The notes under the pieces were generated by a model that worked only from the letters and a program-made list of their open reading frames with translations, ran no database searches and was not told where the DNA came from. The translations under genes and the position numbers were made by a program. DNA of 64,000 bases from NCBI GenBank assembly GCA_052148435.1, contig JBKQIF010000196.1:33627-97626 (forward strand), read 5' to 3'. The stretch comes from JBEKYD01 sp052148435 (GTDB taxonomy: Bacteria; Acidobacteriota; Terriglobia; Bryobacterales; Bryobacteraceae). Below, one piece after another: positions 7,992 to 16,604 of the stretch (positions are counted from its first letter, which is position 1; each line of letters begins with the position of its first letter).

Positions 7992-10280
7992 TTAGGCGCC
8001 CACTGGGATCGGTTCTTTGAAACTCGTCAGCATGTTTTGCGCCAGGCGCATTTCCGCCAACGAAAGCAGGAAGGCGAGAGTGGACTCCGCTCCCTCGTTG
8101 CGATTGACGCGGTCGACATGCAGTCCGTCGCCGCAGGCGCCGCTGTCCGGAGAATAGAGTTCCAGGCCGAGGTCGTTCCAACCGATGAACCAATCGAAAG
8201 CGCGTTGTGCCTGTTCGTACCACCAGATGTCCGATGTGGCGCGATAGGCTTCCAGGCAGGCCGAGACCATCGCCTGCGCCTCGATGGGCTGCTGGTCGAA
8301 ATTGGCGCGCGTGCCGCCGCGATGATAGAAGCCATTGCTGCCAATCGGCCGAAAGTGGCCTTTTTCGGAGATTTGTAACTCGTTCAGCCAGCGTAAGGCA
8401 TCGAGGCCGCTCTCGAACATGGCCGGCTGTCCGGTGGCGCGTCCGCTCAGAATCAAGGCATGGGCGAGCTTGGGATTGTCATACGATAGCTCTTGCTCGA
8501 ACCAGCACCAGTCCGGTTTGGCGTTCCGCTGGAGAAGTTCCATGAGCCTGGCTGCCAGCGTTTCGCGCGTCTGGTTCACCAGACTGTCGCCACGCAACCG
8601 GTGCAGGTATTCATGGATGCCGATCAGGCCGAATGCCCAAGCCCGGGGAGATGTGAATTCCGTCAAGGCCGGCAATGCCAGCGCGAAAAGTTGTCCCGCC
8701 ATCATCTGGAAGCTTGGGAACGGCGAGCGTCCCACGCCGACGCCGAGCGCCCAGAGGGCTCGGCCCTGACAATCCTCGGATCCTTGGCCGTCGAGCCAGC
8801 GGCGGTCGAAACTCAGATGGTTGTGGAAGCGGTTGGTCTGGCTGTCGAACGCGTGGTGAAGAAAGGCGGCGCACGTGGTCGCCAGGCCTCGCACCCGTTC
8901 CGGGCCCTCTCCCAATTCGCCGAGCAGCACCGACAGCACAAATGCGCGCGCATTGTCATCGGTGCAATAGCCCTCGGAAAAATTGGGAACGCTGAAGATG
9001 GCGTGCTGGAAGACTCCGGTCGAATCGGTCATCCGCAAGAGATGATTCAACTTCAATGCGGGAAGTTCGCGCGGTCTCCGGTCGAGCGTCTTGGTGACGA
9101 GAGATTTGCGGGAAGGCGCAGCCCCCTGAAGGCGTGCCGACTCGAACGAACGCATGTAGAGTTGCGCCACGTTGCTCCAAACCATCTCGCGCCCCATCTT
9201 ATAGGCGTTCTTGCGCATCGCATGCCGGCGCGTGTCGTCCCGCAGCAAGCCAACCACCTCGTCGGCGACCGCCTGGGCGTCGCCGAATGGGACCAGAACG
9301 CCGCGATCTTCCGCCAGTAGTTCGGCGGCGTGCCAGTACGGGGTGGAAACCACCGCTTTGCCTGCGCCAAACGCGTAGGCCAGCGTGCCGGAAGTGCTCT
9401 GCGCTTCGTTCAGGTAAGGCGTGATGTAAAGGTCCGCGGCCCCGATAAACTCCTTCAGGCTCTCGATGTCTACAAAATCGTTGTAGAAGATCACGTTCTT
9501 TTCGATCTTGTTCTTCTTGGCAAGCATTTCCAGGCTGACGCGGTAAGCTTCGCCGTGCTCGCGCAGTTCGTTCGGGTGCGTGGCGCCCAGGACAATGTAA
9601 ACGACGTTGGGGAAGTGCTCCAGAATCCGCGGCAGCGCCTTGAGCACATACTCGACGCCCTTGTTGGGGGAAAGCAGGCCGAAGGTGAGCAGCACCACCT
9701 TTCCTTCCACGCCAAACTGGTCCTTGAAGTATGTCGGATCGACGAACCCCACATCGGGAATCCCGTGCGCGATCAGATCGATCTTGGCGGACGGCGCCTC
9801 GTAGACGTCCTGCAGCATCCGCCGGCCCTGTTCCGTCATCACCACGACGCGCGTCGAAAGGGAGATCAGCTCTTGCATGACGCGCCGTTGGTCCGCTCTC
9901 GGCTCGCGCAGAACGGTATGAAGCGTGGTGACAACCGGCATTCTCAATTCGCGCAGGAACGCCAGGATGTGACCGCCGGCGGGTCCGCCGAAAATGCCGA
10001 ACTCGTGCTGCAAACAGACGATGTCCACGTTGCCGATGTTCAGGAAATCCGCGGCGCGGAAATAGGACGATAGGTCCTGCTCCTCAATTTCGAAGCGAAC
10101 CACTTCCGGGTAATCGTAGCCGTCCTTGATATCGTTGACGGATACGGAGAAACACTGGCTCTGCGGATGCGCGGCCGCGACCGCGGCCAGCAGATCGGAC
10201 GTGAACGTGGCAATGCCGCACTTACGCGGTAAGTGGTCGCCGACAAAAGCGATCTTGCGGATTTTAGAATGTTCTTTCAT
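7992..10280 (-). CDS. GT4 glycosyltransferase fused to an alpha/alpha-barrel domain
   Basis: A 762-residue two-part protein. Residues ~1-400 form a GT-B retaining glycosyltransferase: KIAFVGDHLPRKCGIATFT, LLTFGLLSPNKGVEYV and the donor-site region NEAQSTSGTLAYAFGAGKAV. Residues ~400-760 form a helical barrel domain (CTDDNARAFVLSVLL, ALWALGVGVG, SYDNPKLAHALIL, QPIEAQAMVSACL) like that of N-acylglucosamine epimerase/six-hairpin enzymes. ATG at 10280 has GGAAG six bases upstream and is preferred over GTG at 10301. It lies 25 bases after malic enzyme. Such fusions next to GH130 genes suggest synthesis of a mannose-containing glycan (inference). Confidence 0.88.
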   Translation of the reverse strand: MKEHSKIRKIAFVGDHLPRKCGIATFTSDLLAAVAAAHPQSQCFSVSVNDIKDGYDYPEVVRFEIEEQDLSSYFRAADFLNIGNVDIVCLQHEFGIFGGPAGGHILAFLRELRMPVVTTLHTVLREPRADQRRVMQELISLSTRVVVMTEQGRRMLQDVYEAPSAKIDLIAHGIPDVGFVDPTYFKDQFGVEGKVVLLTFGLLSPNKGVEYVLKALPRILEHFPNVVYIVLGATHPNELREHGEAYRVSLEMLAKKNKIEKNVIFYNDFVDIESLKEFIGAADLYITPYLNEAQSTSGTLAYAFGAGKAVVSTPYWHAAELLAEDRGVLVPFGDAQAVADEVVGLLRDDTRRHAMRKNAYKMGREMVWSNVAQLYMRSFESARLQGAAPSRKSLVTKTLDRRPRELPALKLNHLLRMTDSTGVFQHAIFSVPNFSEGYCTDDNARAFVLSVLLGELGEGPERVRGLATTCAAFLHHAFDSQTNRFHNHLSFDRRWLDGQGSEDCQGRALWALGVGVGRSPFPSFQMMAGQLFALALPALTEFTSPRAWAFGLIGIHEYLHRLRGDSLVNQTRETLAARLMELLQRNAKPDWCWFEQELSYDNPKLAHALILSGRATGQPAMFESGLDALRWLNELQISEKGHFRPIGSNGFYHRGGTRANFDQQPIEAQAMVSACLEAYRATSDIWWYEQAQRAFDWFIGWNDLGLELYSPDSGACGDGLHVDRVNRNEGAESTLAFLLSLAEMRLAQNMLTSFKEPIPVGA

Positions 10281-10305
10281 GAGGTTCTTCCATTGCACCA
10301 CGTGT

Positions 10306-12042
10306 TCACGATGCCTGGATCCGGCGATACTCGGGCTGCCACATCGCGTCTTGCACCTGCTGCACGATGTCGCCGAATTTCACTTCGGCCAATCCCTCCG
10401 CGTCCGCCGTCTCGGCCACGGCCACCGCGACCGTCGCCGACACGCTGCGCAGGTCGTCGATATGGGGAAGCAGCGACGCGCCGGGCTGTCGCACAGCCAC
10501 CAGGCTGGATACGGCGCTCGCCGCCGCGGCGAACATGCCGTCGCTGATCCGGCTGGCTCGCGAAACGATCGCGCCCAGGCCCAAACCGGGATACAACATG
10601 GCATTATTCACCTGCGCGACGACGTATGTCACCCCTTTATAAGTGACTGGAGCGAACGGGCTGCCGGTCGCAATCAGCGCCCGCCCATCCGTCCAGGCAA
10701 GCAGATCGGCCGGGTTCGCCTCGGCCCTCGCCGGCGGATTGGACAGCGCGAAAACGATCGGCCTCTCGGTATTCGCCGCCATTTCCTTGACGATCGCTTC
10801 GGTGAAACTGCCGGCGGCTGTGGAAGCGCCAATCAGCATGGTCGGCTTTACCCGGTGCACCACCTCGGCCAAACTTATGCCGTTGCCATTCTCGTCGTGT
10901 TTCCAACCTTTGGTCTCGGAAGTCGGCCGGGCATACGTCACCTGATAGTCGTGCAGTTGATCGGCCATGTCGGCGGTAAGCAATCCGCGCCGGTCCACGC
11001 ACCAGAAGCGCCTGGCCGCGTCGTCTTTGGAAAGCCCCTCTCGCACCATGGCCTCGCGAATCTGGTCGGCGATTCCAACACCCGCCGTGCCGGCTCCGAA
11101 GATGACCACGCGTTGATTGCGCAATGGCGTCCCGCAGACGCGGACGGCGGAGATCGCCGCCGCCAGCGTGATCGCGCCGGTGCCCTGCATATCGTCGTTG
11201 AAGACGCAACATTGGCCGCGGTATTTCTCGAGAATACGGCGTCCGTTGCCTGGCGTGAAGTCTTCCCACTGCAGCAGTGCATTCGGAAACAGCCTGGTCA
11301 CGGCTTGGACGTAAGCGTCAATGAAGGTGTCGTAACGCTCTCCGCGTATCCGCGGGTGCCGGTTTCCGATGTAGGTGGGGTCGGCCAGCAGGCTTTCCCG
11401 GTTGGTTCCGACGTCGAGCATCACCGGAATCACCCGCGTCGGGTCGATTCCACCCGCCGCCGTGTAGATCGCCAGCTTGCCGATCGATACTTCGATACCA
11501 CCGACGCCCCAGTCGCCGATTCCCAAAATCTGCTCGGCATCGGTCGCGAGGATCAGGTCGATATCGCCGGCGCCGGCGCCGAGGTTGGCAAAGGCACCCT
11601 CAATCGCTTCGGCATGGTCGATTGAGAGATACACGCCCCGCGGCCGCCGGCACTCGTGGTGATATTGCTCTATTGCCAACCCCACGGTCAGGTCGTTGAC
11701 GATGGGAATCATCTCGCGCAGATGCTCGGAAAACAGCCGGTAGAACAGCACCTCGTTGCGGTCGTGCAGGGCCGTCAGGTAGATGTTCTTGCTCAGCGCG
11801 TCGGGCAGCCGCTCGTACTGGATGTAGGCGCGCTTGACCTGAGCCCCCAGGGTGCTGATATCCGGCGGGAGCAGACCCGTGAGACCCAGTGTTTTTCGTT
11901 CTTCTTCCGTGAATGCCGTCCCCTTGTTCAATACCGGTGAATTGAGCACGTCCAGCCCGCGAGCTTTGGTCTGGCAGTAATTGTTCCCATTCGGCCGGCG
12001 TTTCGTCGCGGGCGCCAGTAATGGGATGACTCTCTGTCGCAT
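10306..12042 (-). CDS. NAD(P)-dependent malic enzyme
   Basis: Oxidative decarboxylation of malate to pyruvate, large (578-residue) form as in E. coli MaeA. N-terminal domain: FTEEERKTLGLTGLLPP and RNEVLFYRLFSEHL. Catalytic and metal region: ILGIGDWGVGGIEVSIGK and QWEDFTPGNGRRILEKY. NAD domain: VVIFGAGTAGVGIADQI. C-terminal FALSNPPARAEANP and YPGLGLGAI are conserved. ATG at 12042 has GAGG seven bases upstream; the longer frame to 12138 has none. The downstream GT4 gene begins 25 bases later, so malic enzyme probably heads the minus-strand transcript. The upstream region holds an operator identical in layout to the one before the slipin operon. Confidence 0.93.
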   Translation of the reverse strand: MRQRVIPLLAPATKRRPNGNNYCQTKARGLDVLNSPVLNKGTAFTEEERKTLGLTGLLPPDISTLGAQVKRAYIQYERLPDALSKNIYLTALHDRNEVLFYRLFSEHLREMIPIVNDLTVGLAIEQYHHECRRPRGVYLSIDHAEAIEGAFANLGAGAGDIDLILATDAEQILGIGDWGVGGIEVSIGKLAIYTAAGGIDPTRVIPVMLDVGTNRESLLADPTYIGNRHPRIRGERYDTFIDAYVQAVTRLFPNALLQWEDFTPGNGRRILEKYRGQCCVFNDDMQGTGAITLAAAISAVRVCGTPLRNQRVVIFGAGTAGVGIADQIREAMVREGLSKDDAARRFWCVDRRGLLTADMADQLHDYQVTYARPTSETKGWKHDENGNGISLAEVVHRVKPTMLIGASTAAGSFTEAIVKEMAANTERPIVFALSNPPARAEANPADLLAWTDGRALIATGSPFAPVTYKGVTYVVAQVNNAMLYPGLGLGAIVSRASRISDGMFAAAASAVSSLVAVRQPGASLLPHIDDLRSVSATVAVAVAETADAEGLAEVKFGDIVQQVQDAMWQPEYRRIQAS

Positions 12043-12133
12043 GCTGCTGCCTCTCTCTTTCATCCGTTCCGTTGCCGAGCCGCGACCGTCAGGGGAGCGG
12101 TTTGCCACGGGCGGATCCCGCGGCCTCGATTCA

Positions 12134-12148
12134 GGCATTCCAGGGTCC
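12134..12148 (-). promoter_or_regulatory. Weak candidate sigma-54 promoter for malic enzyme
   Basis: On the minus strand the sequence CGGACCCTGGAATGC has GG and GC exactly 12 bases apart, as a -24/-12 promoter requires, but matches only about 6 of 11 consensus positions. Its only real support is position: about 90 bp downstream of operator 12240-12263, the same spacing seen at the much better promoter 14454-14468. Confidence 0.2.
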
Positions 12149-12239
12149 GTCAGCGCCGAAATCGCCGTTACGCCATACCTGCCAACATCCGCCGGGTCTC
12201 ATGGAGTCCTCGCCGTCGGTTCAGGGTCTGACCGCGTAG

Positions 12240-12263
12240 GGTCATGTGACCAAATATGGTCAA
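12240..12263 (-). promoter_or_regulatory. Three-half-site operator, copy A (malic enzyme side)
   Basis: Read on the minus strand it is TTGACC-N6-GGTCAC-A-TGACC. The other flank of the sigma-54 activator gene carries TTGACC-N6-GGTCAC-T-TGACC at 14343-14366. The same length, same half-sites and same spacing twice in 2.1 kb, each oriented toward a flanking operon, is strong evidence for binding sites of one dimeric regulator, most simply the activator encoded between them. Confidence 0.7.
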
Positions 12264-12430
12264 TGCCGCCGGGCTGGCGGAGGTGGCAACGAGCCGCGCG
12301 AGTTGGTATGATGGCGTCTGGCTGCCGTTCTCGGCTTCCAACTGTTTGCGGGATACTTTCGGCGTGAACCGATTTCGTCTCTCAGGCGGCCTTGGGCTGC
12401 CTGGATCGATGGCGGGAAGGGGTAAACGCG

Positions 12431-14329
12431 ATGTGCTCCGCCGGCTCACGCTCCTCAGCCGCCCATTGGCTGATGGAAAATGGGCCAAGAGAACTCGATC
12501 TCCTCTTCCGGGCCATCTTCAATCGCCGTTCCGCACCGGTTTTGACCGCCGACAACGACAACCATTCCAGGGCCGATCTTGCGCCGCCAGGGAACGTGTT
12601 GCCCGTGCGCCATGAGCACGCCTCCAGCGCCCCCATTCCGTCATCGGTCGAGGACCACGCGCTCTACCTGCTGGATATTGAGGGACGTGTTGCCGCCTGG
12701 TATCCGGGAGCGGCGCGCATCTACGGTTATCGGGCCGACGAGGCCATCGGCCAACACGTGTCATTGCTCTATCGCGGGCTCTCTCCCGGCGAAGATACCA
12801 TCCAGCTCAAGCTGCTTGGGGAGCTCCAGCGGGCCGCGGTCCAAGGGCACACAGCCACGGAAGGCTGGCAGGCTGGAAAGGACGGATCGCGATTCTGGGC
12901 TAACGCCATTACCATGGCGCTCAAAGACGATGGCGGGGAATTGCGTGGCTTTGCAGCGGTGGTCCGCGACTTTAGCGACCGTCACGACAGGGACGAGAAG
13001 TTGAGGCGCAACCGCGCGCGCATGCGGCCAATCCCGCCGCAATCGGCCATTGCCGGTATCGTTTCCGGTGAGTTCGACCGTATTTCCGAGGCGAACGATG
13101 CGTTTCTCGAACTGGTCGGATCGAGCCGCGACGATTTGCTGGCGGACCGGCTCGACTGGCGCGACCTCACCCCGCCGGAATACGCCGGACCCGATGAGCT
13201 GGCGCATGAAGAAGGTCTGAGATTTGGAGCTTGCACGCCTTTTGAAAAGGAGTTGATTCGAAAGGACGGGACGCGCGTGCCAGTCCTGGTTGCGACAGCC
13301 GTCTTGAAGCTCTCTCCCTTCCGCTGGATCGCGTTTGTGCAGGATCTCCGGCAACGGGACCGGCTCGAGAGTGTCGAGGACGAAGATGTCGAGCTCAAAC
13401 AAGACTTCGAGGAGATTGTAGGCACCAGCACCGCTCTGCGGCGCGTTCAGCGCCAGGTGGAAGTTGTGGCTCCCACCGACGCCAACGTGTTAATCCTCGG
13501 TGAAACCGGTACGGGCAAGGAGTTGGTGGCGCGCGCCATCCACCGCATGAGCCCTCGCAAGAACCTCCCTTTTGTCACCTTGAACTGTGCCGCGATTCCG
13601 ACCGGGCTCCTCGAAAGCGAGCTGTTCGGCTACGAGCGGGGCGCCTTTACCGGCGCATTATCGCAGAAAATCGGCCGTTTTGAAGTGGCCCACCGCGGCA
13701 CCCTGTTTCTGGACGAGGTGGGCGATATCCCCTTGGATTTGCAACCGAAACTGCTCCGCGCTCTACAGGAAAAGGCGTTCGAGAGGTTGGGCGGCACCAG
13801 GACCATCCCCATCGACGTCCGGCTGGTGGCGGCAACCAACCGGAATCTCACCCAGATGATGGGCGATAAGCTCTTCCGAAGCGATCTCTATTACCGGCTC
13901 AAAGTCTTCCCGATCACGACGCCTCCCTTGCGCGATCACCCGGAAGACATACCGATACTCGCCCGGCACTTTACCAAGAAATATGCGGCGAAAATGGACC
14001 GGCGGATTGATAACATCCCGTCGGATACGATGCGCGCACTGGTGAGCTGGCATTGGCCGGGGAACGTTCGGGAGCTCGAGAACTTCATGGAAAGGGCGGT
14101 CATCCTCTCCCGCGGCCCCAACCTCCGGGCTCCTTTGTCCGAAATACGGCCCGATGCATCCGAATCCGCCGGCAACACCACCCTGGAGCAAGTGGAGAGG
14201 GAGCACATCGTCCGCGTGCTCCGGGAGACAGGCGGGGTGATCACCCAGGCTGCTACCCGCCTCGGAATGCCCCGGACCACATTGAACGCCCTCATGCGAA
14301 AGCTCGGCATCTCTCGCAAGGACCTCTGA
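12431..14329 (+). CDS. Sigma-54-dependent transcriptional activator with two PAS domains
   Basis: A bacterial enhancer-binding protein of 632 residues. PAS 1 (~75-190: DHALYLLDIEGRVAAWYPGA) and PAS 2 (~205-320) are followed by the AAA+ domain with Walker A GETGTGKE, the sigma-54-contacting GAFTGA loop, Walker B LFLDEVGDI and the arginine-finger region FRSDLYYRL. A Fis-type helix-turn-helix ends the protein (ITQAATRLGMPRTTLNALM). No receiver domain is present, so the signal probably enters through PAS. ATG at 12431 has a purine-rich GAAGGGG ribosome site; a TTG at 12392 is less likely. The gene lies between the two matching operators and directly upstream of a -24/-12 promoter. Confidence 0.93.
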   Translation: MCSAGSRSSAAHWLMENGPRELDLLFRAIFNRRSAPVLTADNDNHSRADLAPPGNVLPVRHEHASSAPIPSSVEDHALYLLDIEGRVAAWYPGAARIYGYRADEAIGQHVSLLYRGLSPGEDTIQLKLLGELQRAAVQGHTATEGWQAGKDGSRFWANAITMALKDDGGELRGFAAVVRDFSDRHDRDEKLRRNRARMRPIPPQSAIAGIVSGEFDRISEANDAFLELVGSSRDDLLADRLDWRDLTPPEYAGPDELAHEEGLRFGACTPFEKELIRKDGTRVPVLVATAVLKLSPFRWIAFVQDLRQRDRLESVEDEDVELKQDFEEIVGTSTALRRVQRQVEVVAPTDANVLILGETGTGKELVARAIHRMSPRKNLPFVTLNCAAIPTGLLESELFGYERGAFTGALSQKIGRFEVAHRGTLFLDEVGDIPLDLQPKLLRALQEKAFERLGGTRTIPIDVRLVAATNRNLTQMMGDKLFRSDLYYRLKVFPITTPPLRDHPEDIPILARHFTKKYAAKMDRRIDNIPSDTMRALVSWHWPGNVRELENFMERAVILSRGPNLRAPLSEIRPDASESAGNTTLEQVEREHIVRVLRETGGVITQAATRLGMPRTTLNALMRKLGISRKDL

Positions 14330-14342
14330 CGGTGCCCGTCGC

Positions 14343-14366
14343 TTGACCACCGGCGGTCACTTGACC
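14343..14366 (+). promoter_or_regulatory. Three-half-site operator, copy B (upstream activator site of slipin-groESL)
   Basis: TTGACC-N6-GGTCAC-T-TGACC, followed by ATAT. It ends about 87 bp upstream of the -24 element at 14454, a normal distance for an enhancer used by a sigma-54 activator. See copy A at 12240-12263. Confidence 0.75.
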
Positions 14367-14453
14367 ATATATCGTTACCGGCCGGTACGTCGCTCCCCTC
14401 AAACTGGGTCCGCGACTCGTCAGTGAGCGAATCGGCTCAACACCAAGGAACAT

Positions 14454-14468
14454 TGGCGCGATTCGTGC
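14454..14468 (+). promoter_or_regulatory. Sigma-54 (-24/-12) promoter
   Basis: TGGCGCG-ATTC-GTGC matches the consensus TGGCACG-N4-TTGC at 9 of 11 defined positions, with the invariant GG and GC exactly 12 bases apart. The expected start of transcription lies near 14480, leaving a leader of roughly 25 bases before the slipin ATG at 14507, which has GGAGG just upstream. Confidence 0.8.
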
Positions 14469-14506
14469 GACAGCAACAGTGCCATGTTTAGACGCGGAGG
14501 CTTAAT

Positions 14507-15295
14507 ATGATCGACGTTTGGGTCATCGCATCGGTTGTTATCATCCTTTACCTGTTGTCTTCGATCAAAATCCTCCGGGAGTACGAACGCGGCGTAGTCT
14601 TCAGGCTGGGTCGCGTCCTGCCGCAAGCCAAAGGACCGGGCATCGTGCTGGTCTTCGCCCCGATTGATCGCATGGTGCGCATGTCGCTGCGCATCGAGGC
14701 GCTGGAAGTGCCCGGCCAGGATGTGGTGACGCGCGACAACGTGACGGTGAAGGTGAACGCGGTGATCTTTTTCCGCGTCGTCGATCCGCGGCTGGCGGTG
14801 ATTGAAGTATCCAATTACCTTTACGCCACCTCGCAGCTCGCCCAGACCACGTTGCGCAGCGTTCTGGGTGAAGCCGAGCTCGACGAACTGTTGAGCCAGC
14901 GGGGCAAACTAAATCTGCGCTTGCAGTCGATCCTGGACCAGCACACGGCATCATGGGGCATGAAGGTCACCTTGGTTGAGGTGAAGCAGGTGGACTTGGC
15001 CGAACAGATGATCCGCGCCATCGCCCGGCAGGCCGAAGCCGAACGTGAGCGCCGCGCGAAGGTGATCCACGCCGAGGGTGAATACATCGCGGCGGAGAAA
15101 CTGGCGATGGCCGCCGCCGTCCTCCAGCAGCAGCCTGCCGCCATCCAGTTGCGTTACCTGCAAACCCTGGTGGAAATCGGCGCCGAGCACAACACCACCA
15201 TCGTTTTTCCCCTGCCGATCGACCTGATCACTTCCATGACACAGGCGCTGAATGGCTCGAAGGCGATCGGTATGGTAAAAGAGGCGAAGACATGA
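14507..15295 (+). CDS. Slipin / stomatin-like SPFH-domain membrane protein
   Basis: A 262-residue stomatin-type scaffold of lipid microdomains. One N-terminal membrane helix (VWVIASVVIILYLLSSI) is followed by the SPFH/Band 7 domain (RVLPQAKGPGIVLVFAPIDRMVRM, VPGQDVVTRDNVTVKVNAVIFFRV) and a helical coiled-coil tail (QAEAERERRAKVIHAEGEY). A GGAGG ribosome site precedes the ATG. It is the first gene behind the sigma-54 promoter and overlaps the next gene by ATGA. Slipins in bacteria are often linked to membrane stress; with groES-groEL in the same unit, an envelope/protein-folding stress operon is inferred. Confidence 0.93.
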   Translation: MIDVWVIASVVIILYLLSSIKILREYERGVVFRLGRVLPQAKGPGIVLVFAPIDRMVRMSLRIEALEVPGQDVVTRDNVTVKVNAVIFFRVVDPRLAVIEVSNYLYATSQLAQTTLRSVLGEAELDELLSQRGKLNLRLQSILDQHTASWGMKVTLVEVKQVDLAEQMIRAIARQAEAERERRAKVIHAEGEYIAAEKLAMAAAVLQQQPAAIQLRYLQTLVEIGAEHNTTIVFPLPIDLITSMTQALNGSKAIGMVKEAKT

Positions 15296-15738
15296 CGACT
15301 TCCGTTACATTACAAGTACCTCGGCCAGTATGGGAAACGCCCCAAGCCAAACCCCTCAATGAAGCGGTGTGGCAGGCGTGGGTGGCCAAGGGACGTGCAC
15401 AAGAGCGGCGGAGCAGCGCCCTACACCTGAAGGCCATGCAGTGGGTATCGATTGCGGCGCTCGTTGCCGCGGCCGTGCTGTGGTCCCATATCGCCTCATA
15501 CGACGTGGTGGTCCGGTTCCTTGTGGCCGCCGCGTCGATGGTCGTGATGTTCCAGGCCTTTCACACCGGCCGTTACGGCTCCGCGGCCCTGTTCGGAGCG
15601 CTTGCGCTGCTTTTCAATCCGCTGGCGCCCGTGTTCGGTTTCTCGGGCAACTGGCAGCGTGCCGTGGTGTTGGCAAGCGCCTTCCCGTTCGTCGCATCCC
15701 TCGCCTGGCGCAATAGAGGAACGAAGCACAATGACTAG
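15292..15738 (+). CDS. Small four-helix membrane protein (DUF6804-like)
   Basis: A 148-residue integral membrane protein of unknown role. The first ~45 residues are soluble and basic; then come closely spaced hydrophobic segments (WVSIAALVAAAVLWSHI, VVRFLVAAASMVVMFQAF, AALFGALALLFNPLAPVF, AVVLASAFPFVASLAW). This pattern fits the short DUF6804 family, an assignment from memory. It is translationally coupled to slipin (ATGA) and its stop overlaps the next gene by 8 bases, so it is certainly part of the same unit. Confidence 0.75.
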   Translation: MTTSVTLQVPRPVWETPQAKPLNEAVWQAWVAKGRAQERRSSALHLKAMQWVSIAALVAAAVLWSHIASYDVVVRFLVAAASMVVMFQAFHTGRYGSAALFGALALLFNPLAPVFGFSGNWQRAVVLASAFPFVASLAWRNRGTKHND

Positions 15739-16141
15739 TAAGGTTCCCGCCACGACGGACACCCTCGCGGCGGGAAACATTTTCATTGAAGAAAGCGCCC
15801 GTCTGCCGGACTCTCCGCTTCTTCGGAGAGAGTCTCATTCGAGCGGGTGGGCCGCGGTCCAAAATGCCCGCTCTACCTTCGAGAAGGAAGTTCCGGAAGC
15901 GGGCTGGACCTTTTTCTTCATGGCCGGAGAGATCAAGGCTACCGTCTTCGGATTCGATAAACAAAAGACGCGGCGCGCCGCGCTAAAGCGGCTTATCGGG
16001 AACGTCAAATCTCAGAGCTGCAATAGTATCGAGATTACCCAGGTCACGGACAGCTCCTTTCTGAAGGTGCCCTATGTAAGCGTCTCCGCTCACCCAAGAC
16101 ACCTTCAGAAGGGCCTGGTTTTCTCCGGGCAGAGGCAGTAG
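15731..16141 (+). CDS. Hypothetical protein in slipin-groESL operon
   Basis: A 136-residue protein that I do not recognise. There is no signal peptide or membrane segment. The middle (GWTFFFMAGEIKATVFGFDKQK) is followed by a basic helix (TRRAALKRLIGNVK) and a beta-rich end (NSIEITQVTDSSFLKVPYVSVSAH). The ATG overlaps the stop of the preceding gene, which supports translation. Its place between a membrane protein and groES suggests a stress-related role, nothing more specific. Confidence 0.65.
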   Translation: MTSKVPATTDTLAAGNIFIEESARLPDSPLLRRESHSSGWAAVQNARSTFEKEVPEAGWTFFFMAGEIKATVFGFDKQKTRRAALKRLIGNVKSQSCNSIEITQVTDSSFLKVPYVSVSAHPRHLQKGLVFSGQRQ

Positions 16142-16167
16142 CGAGTTATCGAGCGGTAAGAAACACG

Positions 16168-16227
16168 GCCACGGATGAACACAGATTAAGAAATCACGAG
16201 GATTTATCTGGGTTCATCGGTGGCTGG
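16168..16227. repeat. GCCACGGATGAACAC inverted repeat, copy 1 (imperfect)
   Basis: Outer arms GCCACGGATGAACACAGAT and ATCTGGGTTCATCGGTGGC pair imperfectly around a short AT-rich loop. The same family, with perfect arms, occurs at 62850-62928, and this motif is a common dispersed repeat in unrelated bacterial genomes. It lies within the operon just upstream of groES, so it might act as an mRNA hairpin between groES and the genes before it. Confidence 0.8.
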
Positions 16228-16257
16228 AATTTGAATCTCTAACGGGAGGCAGGCACC

Positions 16258-16575
16258 ATGAACATTCGACCCTTATACGACCGCATCGTGGTGAAGCGGA
16301 TCGAGGAACAGGAAACCACGCGCAACGGCATCGTCATTCCGGATTCGGCAAAAGAGAAGCCCCAGCAGGCCGAAGTGATGGCCGTTGGCAAGGGGAAGCG
16401 GCTCGACGACGGTAAAATGGTCGCGCTCGACGTCAAAGTCGGCGATCGTATTCTTTTCGGAAAGTATTCCGGCAACGAGATCAAACTGGAGGGCACCGAG
16501 TACATCGTCATGCGCGAGGAAGATGTCCTTGGGGTTCTGGATCTGGTCCCCAGGGCGCTCTCGAAAGCCAGCTAA
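16258..16575 (+). CDS. groES: Co-chaperonin GroES
   Basis: The 105-residue lid of the GroEL chaperonin. It starts MNIRPLYDRIVVKRIEEQE and contains the mobile loop (TRNGIVIPDSAKEKPQ) that docks on GroEL and the GKYSGNEIKLEGTEYIVMREEDVLGVL core. The C-terminus is ~8 residues longer than the usual 97. GGGAGG stands 10 bases before the ATG. It is followed 29 bases later by groEL. Because it sits behind a sigma-54 promoter, this is probably a secondary, conditionally expressed groESL copy (inference). Confidence 0.97.
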   Translation: MNIRPLYDRIVVKRIEEQETTRNGIVIPDSAKEKPQQAEVMAVGKGKRLDDGKMVALDVKVGDRILFGKYSGNEIKLEGTEYIVMREEDVLGVLDLVPRALSKAS

Positions 16576-16604
16576 TTCAAACCCGAATCACGAGGAAAAC
16601 AAGC

